Under the pieces are notes generated by a model, which was given only the letters and a program-made list of their open reading frames with translations, was not told the DNA's origin and did not search any database. Positions 1-7,724 of a stretch of 64,000 nucleotides of DNA are shown piece by piece. Numbering within the stretch: position 1 is the first letter of the stretch; each line of letters opens with the position of its first letter. Source of the stretch: Halosolutus halophilus (lineage in GTDB: Archaea > Halobacteriota > Halobacteria > Halobacteriales > Natrialbaceae); the NCBI RefSeq assembly GCF_022869805.1, contig NZ_CP094974.1:4994679-5058678 (forward strand), written 5' to 3'. The position numbers were made by a program, and so were the translations under genes.

Positions 1-52
1 TCAGCGTAATCTTCTCCCCCGCGTCGGGGACCTCGATCTTGTCGTAGCTCAT
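1..52 (-). CDS. icd: Isocitrate dehydrogenase, N-terminal fragment (runs off left edge)
   Basis: The reverse strand starts with ATG at 52 and reads MSYDKIEVPDAGEKITL before leaving the window. From memory, this opening closely matches haloarchaeal NADP-dependent isocitrate dehydrogenases, which begin MSYDK/E-IEVP-x-x-GE-x-IT. The TCA-cycle enzyme oxidises isocitrate to 2-oxoglutarate. Only 17 residues are visible, so the assignment rests on this N-terminal signature and no catalytic residue can be checked. A pyrimidine-rich TATA-like element at about 83-91 lies 31-39 nt upstream. Confidence 0.6.
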   Translation of the reverse strand, partial: MSYDKIEVPDAGEKITL

Positions 53-390
53 CTCGTCTGTACGGTGCTCCGATGGGGGTAAAAGGTCTACCATTTCCAT
101 CGACGGCGGCAAAAATTGTACGAGAACGAATTCGACGTCACCCCGGGAGCGAGGAGAACCGATGCGGTCGAGCGGCTATACGCGCCGAAATATTCCCCTC
201 GTTCCATCATAAACATTCGTTGAATGAACGATGGGATACCGACAAAACCGCAATTTCGTACCGGGAATCGATCGGTCCCGATTCGGCCCGCGCCCACAGA
301 ACGGGCCCGCACCCGCCGGTCGAGACGGTACTCCGGTGGCCGATCGGGGTGGTGCTCCCGGCGGTTCAGGACGGATCCTCGCGCGGCCGC
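53..390. other. Intergenic region with icd promoter
   Basis: No convincing gene lies in this 338-nt stretch. On the reverse strand the sequence at 83-91 reads as a T-rich box suitable as the icd TATA element. Around 155-260 the base composition is more AT-rich, with an imperfect inverted repeat (tcgtt/aacga near 209-223) that could be an operator. Open frames crossing the region have arginine-rich shadow translations without family resemblance. Confidence 0.45.
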
Positions 391-669
391 TCAGGACGGG
401 TACTCCGGAGGCGGGGTCAGGTATCGGAACAGCAGTACCGTCCCGGCAACGACGAGGACGCTGCCGACGCTCGCGAGTACGGATCGGCCGATCGTCGTCG
501 TCCAGGATTCCGTGAGACTCATCCACAGGAGCGACAGCGACGTGCTGCCGACGACGATCAGTACGACCCCGACGTCGACGGGATCCCGCTCGTCGTCGAC
601 CGCCAGCCGTGCGGTTGCGATCGCTGCCATCGCGGCACAGAACGCGACGAGCAGGAAGGCCGGCGTCAT
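391..669 (-). CDS. Small three-helix membrane protein, unknown function
   Basis: This frame encodes 92 residues. Three hydrophobic segments are visible, at about residues 3-24, 31-52 and 63-83, separated by short charged loops (RLAVDDERDPVD; SLTESWTTT), and the protein ends TPPPEYPS. ATG at 669 is chosen because the first helix starts immediately after it and upstream sequence in this frame is arginine-rich shadow. It is divergent from the asparaginase gene, leaving 115 nt for both promoters. I do not recognise the family with certainty; haloarchaea carry many small multi-TM proteins of this shape next to regulators. No catalytic motif is visible. Confidence 0.6.
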   Translation of the reverse strand: MTPAFLLVAFCAAMAAIATARLAVDDERDPVDVGVVLIVVGSTSLSLLWMSLTESWTTTIGRSVLASVGSVLVVAGTVLLFRYLTPPPEYPS

Positions 670-784
670 CGTCGTCGCGGTATTCGGGCCGCCATCGTAA
701 GTCCCGGTGGTTCGACCGCGCCGGACGCCCGCGTCGGACCCGGGGTAGAAAACCACAAGGGCCGCCGTCCGAGAGGGAACGCGT

Positions 785-1729
785 ATGCAGGTACTCGTCC
801 ACGGTGGTGCAGGAAGCGATCCCGACGATCCCGGCTCGCGGCGCGAGGTCCTCGAAGCGGCGGCCGACGCCGGCGCAGCGGCTCCGTCGGCCGTCGACGC
901 GGTGGAGACGGCCGTCAATCGGCTGGAGTCTTCGCCGCGGTTCAACGCGGGCGTCGGGAGCGCCGTCCAGAGCGACGGCCGGATCCGGACCGACGCGGGG
1001 CTCATGACCGACGACCGATCGGTCGGGGCGGCGTGTTCGATGCCGGACGTCGAGCACGCGGTCAGCGTCGCCCGCGTCGTCTTGGAGGAAACGCCGCACG
1101 GATTCGTCTCTGGCGACCACGCCGTCTCGCTGGCCGAGGCGTTCGGTGTCGAGACGGGGGTCGACTGCTGGACCGATCGGACGCGCGAGCGGTGGTCGGA
1201 ACTCGACCCGCCGACCGGAGGCACTCGCGACGAACTCGCGTGGATCCGCGACCGGTACGGCCGATCGGATCCCGACGGGCGGGACGAACGGGCAGACGGG
1301 AGCGGACGACCCGGCGACCACGGGACGGGGCCGGTCGACGAGTACGACCACGACACAGTCGGAGCGGTCGCGTTCGATGGGGAGTCGCTCGCCGCGGCGA
1401 CGTCGACGGGCGGGCGCTGGCTCGCGCTCGCAGGCCGGGTCGGCGACGTTCCGCAGGTCGGGGCCGGATTCTACTGTTCGCCCGCCGCCGCGGTCAGCGC
1501 GACGGGTGCCGGCGAGGACATCGCCCGCGTCACGCTCTCGCGACGGGTCGCTCGTCACGTCGAGCGCGGCCACGACGCGTCCGCGGCGGCGGAACTCGCG
1601 ATCGAGGAGTTCGCGGAACTCACGGGCTCGACGGCAGGAGTGATCGTTCTCGACGCGCGTGGTACTCTCGGGTCGGCGTACAACAGTGCCGCGATGCAGA
1701 CCGCTCGCGCGACGTCCTCTACGGGGTAA
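785..1729 (+). CDS. Isoaspartyl peptidase / plant-type L-asparaginase (Ntn hydrolase)
   Basis: The 314-residue product belongs to the N-terminal-nucleophile asparaginase family, which hydrolyses isoaspartyl dipeptides and/or asparagine after autocleavage into two subunits. The N-terminus VLVHGGAG is the family hallmark, and NAGVGSAVQSDG (about 54-65) is the conserved glycine-rich segment. The expected nucleophile is Thr191 in DHD-TVGAVA, at the usual cleavage site. The inter-subunit linker (about 160-188) is long, hydrophilic and Asp/Gly/Arg-rich, as in other haloarchaeal members. The last codons are ACG GGG TAA, inside the first copy of a 20-nt imperfect tandem repeat. The gene stands alone, with divergent and same-strand neighbours of unrelated function. 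Confidence 0.88.
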   Translation: MQVLVHGGAGSDPDDPGSRREVLEAAADAGAAAPSAVDAVETAVNRLESSPRFNAGVGSAVQSDGRIRTDAGLMTDDRSVGAACSMPDVEHAVSVARVVLEETPHGFVSGDHAVSLAEAFGVETGVDCWTDRTRERWSELDPPTGGTRDELAWIRDRYGRSDPDGRDERADGSGRPGDHGTGPVDEYDHDTVGAVAFDGESLAAATSTGGRWLALAGRVGDVPQVGAGFYCSPAAAVSATGAGEDIARVTLSRRVARHVERGHDASAAAELAIEEFAELTGSTAGVIVLDARGTLGSAYNSAAMQTARATSSTG

Positions 1730-2045
1730 CGCCCTCGTCCACGGGGTACCGCCCTCGAGACCGGCTGCCTCCCGCCGGGTACGGTACCGTCGGTCTCGAG
1801 GGGCCCCTCGCCTGGACGGCCCGGTAACCGACTCGATCGAGGGCTGTGGCGTCTCTCACGCCATCCGGGACGGAGGTGGTCGACGGGAATAATTCGTCAC
1901 GACCGTTTCACAGAATTCGACCCCGTTACGAGTCGTTTCCGAAAGAAACAGTCGACGCCGGGTTTACCGGGGCGGATCTCGTTCTCGGAAATTCGACGAT
2001 CGTCGTCACATAGTTTTATTATTGACGTGACCTTCTCCAGAACTG
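1730..2045. other. Intergenic region: repeat, hairpin and downstream promoter
   Basis: This stretch of 316 nt has no gene. A 20-nt unit at 1721-1740 (covering the asparaginase stop codon) is repeated imperfectly at 1741-1760. A perfect 14-nt palindrome (cgaggggcccctcg) at 1797-1810 could terminate asparaginase transcription, although no T-tract follows. From about 1880 the sequence becomes AT-richer and ends with a clear TATA-like element, agttttatta at about 2011-2020. That element is placed for a transcript beginning at or just before the ATG at 2046. Confidence 0.5.
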
Positions 2046-2171
2046 ATGCTCGAACCCTCATATCACGCGGCGCGACAGTGTCCGGAGTGTGCAGCGACGC
2101 TCTCGAACGTCCAGGGCGTCGACACCTGTCCCGACTGCAACTGGATCGACGACCGACGGGCCGAACGCTGA
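2046..2171 (+). CDS. 41-residue zinc-ribbon protein, likely leaderless
   Basis: A short ORF runs from ATG at 2046 to TGA at 2171. It contains two CPxC knuckles, CPEC (residues 12-15) and CPDC (28-31), spaced as in rubredoxin-like or zinc-ribbon microproteins. It then ends with a charged tail, [10 protein letters not shown]. The TATA-like box at about 2011-2020 lies roughly 26-30 nt upstream, as expected for a leaderless archaeal transcript, which supports translation. The next gene, map, starts 57 nt downstream on the same strand, so the two may be co-transcribed. Function is unknown; small two-knuckle zinc proteins are abundant in haloarchaea. It would be missed by a length cut-off of 60 residues. 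Confidence 0.6.
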   Translation: MLEPSYHAARQCPECAATLSNVQGVDTCPDCNWIDDRRAER

Positions 2172-2228
2172 TCCGTCGCGTCGACCGGAGGCGGAACCTC
2201 TTTTTGTCGACCGATACAACCCAGTTGC

Positions 2229-3125
2229 ATGGCCGAATCCGAGGTGGACCTGGAGTCCGAGCAGTACGAGAAACACCGGGAAGCCGGCGAGATCCTCTCG
2301 CAGGTACGCGAAGAGACGGTCGACCGCGTCGAGGTCGGTGCGAGCCACCTCGAGGTCGCCGAGTTCGCCGAGGACCGGATCCGGGAACTCGGCGGCAAAC
2401 CGGCGTTCCCGGTGAACATCTCGATCGACGAGGAGGCGGCCCACGCCACGCCGTCGATCGACGACGAGACGACCTTCGGTGAGGAGATGATCAACCTGGA
2501 CATCGGCGTCCACGTCGACGGCTGGCTCGCCGACACGGCGATCACGGTCGACCTCTCGGGGAACCCGGAACTCGCCGAGGCCTCCGAAGAGGCCCTCGAG
2601 GCGGCGCTCGAGGTGGTCGAACCGGGCGTCGAGACCGGCGAGATCGGTGCCGAGATCGAGGACGTCATCGACGGCTACGGCTTCAACCCGGTCGTCAACC
2701 TCACCGGCCACGGCCTGGGCCACTGGGAACAACACACCAGCCCGAACATCCCCAACCGCGCCGTCTCGCAGGGGACGACGCTCGAGGTCGGCGACGTCGT
2801 CGCGATCGAACCGTTCGCGACCGACGGCGGCGGGAAGGTTTCCGAGGGGGCCAGCGAGGAAATCTTCGCCCTCGAGCGCGAGGGGACCGTCCGCAACCGG
2901 CAGGCCCGCGACGCGCTCGACCAGATCACCGAGGAGTTCCGCACGCTCCCCTTCGCGACGCGCTGGCTCGAGACCGATCGGGCCGAGATGGCGCTGCGCC
3001 GACTCAAGCGCAACGACATCGTCCACGGCTATCCGGTGCTCAAGGAGGACGACGGATTCCTCGTCAGCCAGAAGGAACACACGCTCATCGTCACCGAAGA
3101 CGGCTGTGAAGTGACGACGAGGTAG
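2229..3125 (+). CDS. map: Methionine aminopeptidase, type II (archaeal)
   Basis: This 298-residue cytosolic metalloenzyme removes the initiator methionine from nascent proteins. The pita-bread fold ligands are all present: Asp91 and Asp102 in INLDIG...WLADTA, His161 in TGHGLGH, Glu194 in AIEPFA and Glu283 near the C-terminus in SQKEHT. His72 (AHATP) matches the conserved substrate-pocket histidine. The roughly 60-residue insertion (VRNRQARDALDQITEEF...) that separates type II from type I enzymes is present. Length is normal for archaeal MetAP2. The start ATG at 2229 follows an AT-rich stretch (cctctttttgtcg at 2199-2211), so it may also have its own promoter. Confidence 0.95.
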   Translation: MAESEVDLESEQYEKHREAGEILSQVREETVDRVEVGASHLEVAEFAEDRIRELGGKPAFPVNISIDEEAAHATPSIDDETTFGEEMINLDIGVHVDGWLADTAITVDLSGNPELAEASEEALEAALEVVEPGVETGEIGAEIEDVIDGYGFNPVVNLTGHGLGHWEQHTSPNIPNRAVSQGTTLEVGDVVAIEPFATDGGGKVSEGASEEIFALEREGTVRNRQARDALDQITEEFRTLPFATRWLETDRAEMALRRLKRNDIVHGYPVLKEDDGFLVSQKEHTLIVTEDGCEVTTR

Positions 3126-3268
3126 GGAGGAAAACGGGAGGGACCGAACGTCGTCCGTTCTGCGATCGCGAATTCCTGTGAGAGCACCGATCGCGATCGG
3201 TTCGAATTCGAGTCGAGGATCGTCGGATTCGCGTCGGCGATCGTCGGGTCGGAGTCGACGGTCGTCGG

Positions 3269-3469
3269 TCAGGCGTTGTTCATCCGCTGGCTGGTCCGGT
3301 TACCACACCGCTGGCACTCGGCCACGCGGTAGGGTTCGCGGGAGAACTCGGCGTTCTCGTTTTTGAGGCTCTCGGTCCGGATTTGAACGGACACCTCGTG
3401 GAGAGTTTCGAGGCCACAGTCGTCACAGCGCTCGGTTATCCCGTCGAACGGATCGTCTGTCGTTGCCAT
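3269..3469 (-). CDS. Small zinc beta-ribbon protein
   Basis: This 66-residue protein has two cysteine knuckles, RCDDCG (about 14-19) and ECQRCG (about 51-56), about 35 residues apart and suited to one zinc ion. The intervening strands HEVSVQIRTES and PYRVAECQ alternate as in a beta-ribbon. Its look matches widespread small haloarchaeal zinc-ribbon proteins (DUF7835-like), with no known function. On the reverse strand, tttaagacgg (about 3494-3503) lies about 28 nt upstream of the ATG at 3469, the right distance for a leaderless message. It is convergent with map. Confidence 0.7.
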   Translation of the reverse strand: MATTDDPFDGITERCDDCGLETLHEVSVQIRTESLKNENAEFSREPYRVAECQRCGNRTSQRMNNA

Positions 3470-3805
3470 TACTGGAGCCGTTGGAATAGTACCGTCTTAA
3501 ACCCCTGCTTCGTCTCGAAACACGAGTTTAGCAGATTACAAGTCGGCATCACCGTCCCTGCAAAACGTACTGAGGGCGTTCAGTGCTGCTTAGTATCAGT
3601 TCTCGGTGATTTTCGACCGGCGATCGGGCGTCGTGACAGTCTCGGTACGCTGGAGTATCCGGTAGCTGTCGCGTCTCTCCTGACGTACGGGTCGCGGGGA
3701 CCAGTTCGCCGCCTCCGTCTCGTCACGTCCGGTCTCCGACGGGTTCGTTCTCTGGTGGCAGTGACGTGGCGAAGACGACTTACCGACGTGGGGAGACTCG
3801 CGACT
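3470..3805. other. Intergenic region between two divergent promoters
   Basis: This 336-nt stretch holds no supportable gene. The left end carries the promoter of the zinc-ribbon gene. The segment 3490-3610 is visibly less GC-rich than its surroundings and has no coding periodicity in any frame. The right end has a weak TATA-like element (acttacc at about 3778-3784), 22-28 nt before the HIT gene start. The long open frame that crosses the region in phase with the HIT gene lacks family resemblance upstream of residue MEQVF. Confidence 0.4.
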
Positions 3806-4345
3806 ATGGAGCAGGTGTTCGCACCGTGGCGGATCGAGTGGATCGAACGCGAGGAGAAAAACCCCGACGTCGAGGAGTGCGTTTTCTGCGAACTCCCGGC
3901 GCTGGACGCCGATCGGAATCACCTGATCGTCGCGCGCAGCGACCGCGCCGTCGTCATGCTGAACAACTACCCGTACAACCCGGGTCACGCGATGGTGATC
4001 CCCGACGCACACACCGGCGACTACGGCGACCTCGACGACGAGCAACTGCTCGATCACGCCCGTCTGAAACAGCGGACGTTCGACGCACTCGAGACGGCCC
4101 TCGAACCGGACGGCTTCAACGCCGGCCTCAACCTCGGCGAGGGGGCCGGGGGCTCGATCGGAGATCACCTCCACACGCACGTCGTCCCGCGCTGGAAGGG
4201 TGACACCAACTTCATGCCCGTCCTCAGTGATACGTCGGTGATCGTCCAGGCACTCGAGGACACCTACGATCGGGTCCACGAGGCGTTCGCCGAGCAGGCG
4301 GGGACGACGGTCCCGGGCGACGACGCCGCGGTCGTCGTGGAGTAG
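3806..4345 (+). CDS. HIT-family (histidine triad) nucleotide hydrolase/transferase
   Basis: This gene encodes 179 residues. The histidine triad H-x-H-x-H is present as HLHTHVVPRW (His121, 123, 125). Upstream are the family motifs CVFCELP (a CxxC zinc pair near the N-terminus) and NNYPYNPGHAMVIP. This is the branch of archaeal and bacterial HIT proteins that act on AP4A or other adenylylated nucleotides. ATG at 3806 (MEQVFAPWRIEW) is chosen because homologues start with this W-R-x-x-W segment. The Sir2 gene follows 54 nt downstream on the same strand; both handle adenine-nucleotide chemistry, but a shared role is only inference. Confidence 0.9.
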   Translation: MEQVFAPWRIEWIEREEKNPDVEECVFCELPALDADRNHLIVARSDRAVVMLNNYPYNPGHAMVIPDAHTGDYGDLDDEQLLDHARLKQRTFDALETALEPDGFNAGLNLGEGAGGSIGDHLHTHVVPRWKGDTNFMPVLSDTSVIVQALEDTYDRVHEAFAEQAGTTVPGDDAAVVVE

Positions 4346-4399
4346 TTCGATAGCTGTCGAGTGCCGGGAGTTTTGGGCACTCGCACACAACGGGTTCCC

Positions 4400-5170
4400 G
4401 TGACGACCGACGAGACCCTCGCGACCGCTGCACGGGCGATTCGCGACGCCGACGAAACCGTCGCCCTGACCGGTGCGGGCGTCTCCACCGCGTCGGGGAT
4501 CCCGGACTTCCGGGGTGACGACGGACTCTGGCAGCAGTACGACCCGGGTGACTTCCACGTCGATCGGTTCCGATCGGATCCGGGCGGTTACTGGGACCAG
4601 CACCTCGACCTGCACGACGAATTCTTCGACGACGACGTCGAACCGAACGGCGCCCACGAGGCGCTTTCCGACCTCGAGGCCGCGGGCCACCTCGACACGC
4701 TCGTCACGCAGAATATCGACGGCCTCCACGCCGACGCCGGCTCCGATTCCGTGGTCAGACTCCACGGAACCGCGGCGAAAGCGGTCTGCCAGTCGTGCCG
4801 GCAGCGGTACGACGCCGACCCGATCCTCGAGCGGGCCCGCGACGGCGAACTGCCGCCGACCTGCGACGAGTGCGACGGCACTCTCAAACCGGATACCGTC
4901 CTCTTCGGCGAACCGCTCCCCGAACACGCCCTGTTGCGATCGCAGGCTGCCGCCCGGTCGGCCGACGCCTTCCTCGCGATCGGTTCCTCGCTGACCGTCG
5001 AACCGGCCGCCTCGCTCCCGAAGACGGCCGCCGATCGCGGCGCGACGCTCGTGATCGCGAACCTCGATCGGACGCCGCTGTCGCGCCGGGCGACCCACGA
5101 GTTCCGGGCGGACGTGACCGAGGTCGTGCCACGGCTCAGGGACGCGATCGTCGGTGACGCGGAGCAGTAG
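4400..5170 (+). CDS. Sir2-family NAD-dependent protein deacylase
   Basis: This 256-residue sirtuin removes acyl groups from lysine using NAD. The NAD-binding motif GAGVSTASGIPDFRG (residues 25-39), TQNIDGLH, the catalytic His122 in RLHGT, and the four zinc cysteines (CQSC and CDEC) are all visible. GTG at 4400 is preferred because the protein then begins TTDETLATAARAI, directly before the Rossmann fold. An in-frame ATG at 4361 would add 13 residues with no family resemblance. Class III (CobB-like) members sometimes desuccinylate; the diagnostic Tyr/Arg pair is not evident after PDFRG (GDDGLWQQYDP), so general deacetylase activity is more likely. Confidence 0.88.
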   Translation: MTTDETLATAARAIRDADETVALTGAGVSTASGIPDFRGDDGLWQQYDPGDFHVDRFRSDPGGYWDQHLDLHDEFFDDDVEPNGAHEALSDLEAAGHLDTLVTQNIDGLHADAGSDSVVRLHGTAAKAVCQSCRQRYDADPILERARDGELPPTCDECDGTLKPDTVLFGEPLPEHALLRSQAAARSADAFLAIGSSLTVEPAASLPKTAADRGATLVIANLDRTPLSRRATHEFRADVTEVVPRLRDAIVGDAEQ

Positions 5171-5274
5171 GCCGAAAACGCGGGTTCGGCGTCCGATTCG
5201 CCCGTTTCGGCGGACGGTGGAAACCTTGAATAGAACCGTCGTGTCATGCTATAACGTAACAGGGTGTGAAACAC

Positions 5275-5508
5275 ATGACCGACGCATACGTCAATATCCT
5301 GGTCGACCCGGGTGCCGTCACTGCCGCCGCGAACGAGATCGGCGACCTCGACGCGGTCAGTACAGTCCACGTCGTTACCGGCGAATACGACGTCGTCGCA
5401 CAACTCGAACTCGACGATTCCGACGATCTCCCCCGGGTCGTTGCCGACGAAATCCACGGCGTTGCGGGCGTCGTGGATACGGTGACGAACGTCGCCTTCG
5501 AGCCGTAA
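5275..5508 (+). CDS. Stand-alone Lrp/AsnC ligand-binding (RAM) domain protein
   Basis: The whole protein (77 residues) is one regulation-of-amino-acid-metabolism domain. The sequence starts TDAYVNILVDPGAV, contains VHVVTGEYDVVAQLEL and ends VTNVAFEP, the typical beta-alpha-beta-beta-alpha-beta pattern. No helix-turn-helix is attached, so it cannot bind DNA by itself. Such single-domain proteins form rings and are thought to sense amino acids or to join full-length Lrp proteins. ATG at 5275 is chosen; an upstream in-frame GTG at 5266 adds only three residues. A TATA-like element (gctataacg, about 5248-5256) lies about 24 nt before the ATG. Confidence 0.8.
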   Translation: MTDAYVNILVDPGAVTAAANEIGDLDAVSTVHVVTGEYDVVAQLELDDSDDLPRVVADEIHGVAGVVDTVTNVAFEP

Positions 5509-5653
5509 CTCCACGGATCACGAAGGCGGAGCCCTCGTACCGCCTCTCGGGAGCGAGTGGCGTCTCGATCGGCGGGTCCGCCGATCCGTGAGCCAGCAAA
5601 ACGGTCCGCCTGTCCATACGCTTTTGAGTGAATGGGTCGTGTTCTCGAGCGAC

Positions 5654-6067
5654 ATGGAGTACGAAGTCGTCCACACGGAGGACGTCCCGATCACGGATCT
5701 CTCGGAGATCGACGAGGTGCCGCCGGACCTGCAGATCCGAGCGATCGACGAGGTACTACCCACCGAGAACGTCCAGCTCAAGCTCTGGTACTTCGAGCCC
5801 GGCGAGGAGATCCAGTATCACGCCCACGCCGAACAGGAGGAACTGTACTTCGTCGTCGAGGGGGAGTTCTCGCTTAAACTCGGCCGATCGGGCGAGGAAG
5901 AGTACGTCGAGGCCGGGCCGGGCACGTTCTGGATGGCCCGGCCGGAGATCGGCCACGGCCACCGTAACGTCGGCGACGAGGAGGGGGTCGTCCTCGCGAT
6001 CGGCGCGCCGGCCGTCGAGGACCCGGGGCTCGATCCGCACAGTCTCGACGACGAGGCCGACGAGTAA
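5654..6067 (+). CDS. Cupin-domain protein
   Basis: This 137-residue single-domain cupin carries metal ligands of motif 1 in YHAHAEQEELYFVVEGEF (two His and Glu) and of motif 2 in ARPEIGHGHRN. The fold binds a divalent metal and is used by dioxygenases, isomerases and sensory proteins; nothing here fixes the substrate. The frame is open upstream to a GTG at 5588, but the stretch MSQQNGPPVHTLLSEWVVFSSD is not cupin-like. ATG at 5654 follows the T-rich box cgcttttgag (about 5620-5629) at leaderless spacing. It is convergent with the glutaredoxin-like gene, 21 nt away. Confidence 0.82.
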   Translation: MEYEVVHTEDVPITDLSEIDEVPPDLQIRAIDEVLPTENVQLKLWYFEPGEEIQYHAHAEQEELYFVVEGEFSLKLGRSGEEEYVEAGPGTFWMARPEIGHGHRNVGDEEGVVLAIGAPAVEDPGLDPHSLDDEADE

Positions 6068-6088
6068 CCGCGGGCGATCGGTCGGTTC

Positions 6089-6325
6089 TCAGGCGTACGT
6101 CGACTCGAGATAGTCCAGGATCCGCTCCGATTCGGCCATCGTGACCCCGTACTCCTCGTCGACGACGACGGGGACCTGCCGCTGGCCGGAGACGCGCCTG
6201 ACCTCGTTTCGTTTCGAGTGCAGCCCCTCGACCCAGACGCTCTCGTAGTCGACGTCGAGTTCCTCGAGCCGATCGACGACGACCTCGCAGTACGGACAGC
6301 CTTCGAGGCGGTACAGGGTGACCAT
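6089..6325 (-). CDS. Glutaredoxin-like / GST N-terminal domain thiol protein
   Basis: The gene encodes 78 residues with a thioredoxin fold. The N-terminus is MVTLYRLEGCPYC, giving the redox CxxC at Cys10 and Cys13. The cis-proline segment is QVPVVVDEEYG, followed by the glutathione-site-like TMAESERILDYLE. Haloarchaea use gamma-glutamylcysteine rather than glutathione, so this is probably a thiol-disulfide oxidoreductase working with that thiol (inference). It is convergent with the cupin gene, and divergent from the redoxin gene, which may reflect related redox functions. Confidence 0.85.
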   Translation of the reverse strand: MVTLYRLEGCPYCEVVVDRLEELDVDYESVWVEGLHSKRNEVRRVSGQRQVPVVVDEEYGVTMAESERILDYLESTYA

Positions 6326-6560
6326 GCGGCGTCGTTCGCACCGAACGGGCAAAAGCGTGGGTGAGGCCCACGTCTCGTTCCGGTTGTTCCGCCGCGGCTG
6401 GTCCCGTCGGATTTTGCTGCCGCGACTGGTCCCGTCCGGTTTCCCGCCGATCGCTCCCCCGTTCCGTCGTCGGGCGACGGCCCGATCCGTCGTCGTTCCG
6501 TCGTTCGCCCCATCGTTCCGGTGTGCGGAGATTTTTGGTCCCCGCGTGCGAGTCCCGGGT

Positions 6561-7040
6561 ATGCCACCGTCAGAGGGTGAGACGCTCCCCGACTTCGAGG
6601 CACCGCTGTGTGACGGCGAGACGTTCCGATCGACGACTCTCTCCGGGGCGCTCGGCGATCGGGGTGGCATCGTCGTCTGTACCGGCTTCGCGTTCAGCGC
6701 GATCGCCCAGAATTGGTGGAAGCGATTCCTCCGCGCCGACTGGGACGAGTTTGAGGAGGTTCCGGTGCTCGGTGTAAGCCGGGACGGCCCGTACGCCCAG
6801 AACGAGTTCCTCCGCTGGCTGGACCGGCCCGACTTTCGGTTCTTTGCGGACGTAAACGGGACCGTGAGCGAGTCGCTCGATCTACTCGCCGACCGCGATC
6901 ACATGGCGAACGTCTCGACGCCGTGGCGATCGGCGTTCGTCGTCGACCCCGACCGCGAGGTGCAGTACGCGTTCGTCGCGGACGACTGGATCTCGCCGCT
7001 CCCCCGATCGGATATCGAAACCGCTGTCGGGGACCTCTGA
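6561..7040 (+). CDS. Redoxin (AhpC/TSA-like) protein without the peroxidatic cysteine
   Basis: This 159-residue protein has a thioredoxin-like fold of the peroxiredoxin type. ETLPDFEAPLCDGETF matches the N-terminal strand, VLGVSRDGPYAQNEFLRW the middle, and FRFFADVNGTVSESLDL and SAFVVDPDREV the rest. The peroxidatic site T-x-x-C of true peroxiredoxins aligns with SAIAQNW, so the catalytic cysteine appears replaced. Remaining cysteines are Cys17 and Cys40 (VVCTGFAFS). It may be a degenerate peroxiredoxin or a redox carrier using Cys40. ATG at 6561 follows an AT-rich box (gattttt at about 6529-6535) with leaderless spacing. Confidence 0.72.
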   Translation: MPPSEGETLPDFEAPLCDGETFRSTTLSGALGDRGGIVVCTGFAFSAIAQNWWKRFLRADWDEFEEVPVLGVSRDGPYAQNEFLRWLDRPDFRFFADVNGTVSESLDLLADRDHMANVSTPWRSAFVVDPDREVQYAFVADDWISPLPRSDIETAVGDL

Positions 7041-7124
7041 TCGACGTCGGCGGTTCGCGTGAGGCGATCCCTAGGGGCAGGTGCCGTCGAAACGAACGGT
7101 GGGACCGGGTGCCAGGGGATGTTC

Positions 7125-7724
7125 TCAGTCGATCTGCACACGACGTTGTCTCAACTGTACTTCGTGCGAACACTCGTACTCGTCCCGTTCGGTCGCGATC
7201 CGGAGGGTAACTGTCACGTCACTCGGGATGGACTCGATCGCCTCGTCGTAGTCGAACTCGCGGTCCGGGCAGACCGTGTACGACCCATCACCCGTTGCCT
7301 CGCTGCGTTTTATCGCCCTGACGTCGATCGTAACCGCGTACTGGCCGTCGGATCGCCGCCACCCCGCCGTGATCCACTTCGATTCGGGATCGGTAAGGCC
7401 GAGACCGAGTCGCTCTTCCAGTCGACCGAGAACGACCTCGGACGCGGCGCTGAGACAGGCTTCCGTTTCGTCGTCCGCCCGATCGATCTCGACGATCGTT
7501 TCGAGTGGATCCGCCTGCCCCCGCGGATTCGAGAGCGAAGGTCACATTCGTCGGGAGTGTCGTCTGCGTCGTCGCCCGCTCGCTCTCGATCCGCTGCCTT
7601 CTCTCGTTCGCCGTCACTCGTCTCGACGTTGTCGTCGGTCCGATCGCCGAGACAACCCGCAGTCACGACTGCTGACTGCTCCCGCGCTCCCGAGAAGTGT
7701 GCGGCGAGGGAGATCTGGTGCCAT
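7125..7724 (-). pseudogene. Lipoprotein gene broken by two frameshifts
   Basis: A reading frame starts at ATG 7724 (MAPDLPRRTLLGSAGAV), with an RR signal typical of Tat lipoproteins. The lipobox VVTAGCLG lies in the next frame, after a 7-bp tandem duplication (7667-7680). That frame continues about 40 acidic residues to RSRIRGG. A second shift at a run of five G on the coding strand (near 7523-7527) then opens a clean frame: ADPLETIVEIDRADDETEAC, EERLGLGLTDPESKWITAG, DREFDYDEAIESIPSDV, and a TGA at 7125. The total length is exactly 600 nt, so the two shifts (+7, -1) cancel in length. The restored product would be a secreted, lipid-anchored protein of about 198 residues; its family is unknown to me. 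Confidence 0.7.
7667..7680. repeat. 7-bp perfect tandem duplication disrupting a lipobox
   Basis: The unit gactgct occurs twice in direct succession (7667-7673 and 7674-7680). Removing one copy restores an uninterrupted Tat/lipobox signal, GSAGAVVTAGCLG, on the reverse strand. This makes the duplication the evident cause of the first frameshift in the lipoprotein gene. Confidence 0.85.

Noticed and set aside
73..1827. Long open frame of 584 codons on the + strand
   Set aside because: Its translation is dominated by Arg/Gly without acidic bias. It overlaps the asparaginase gene in another frame, and it is a shadow of GC-rich codon periodicity.
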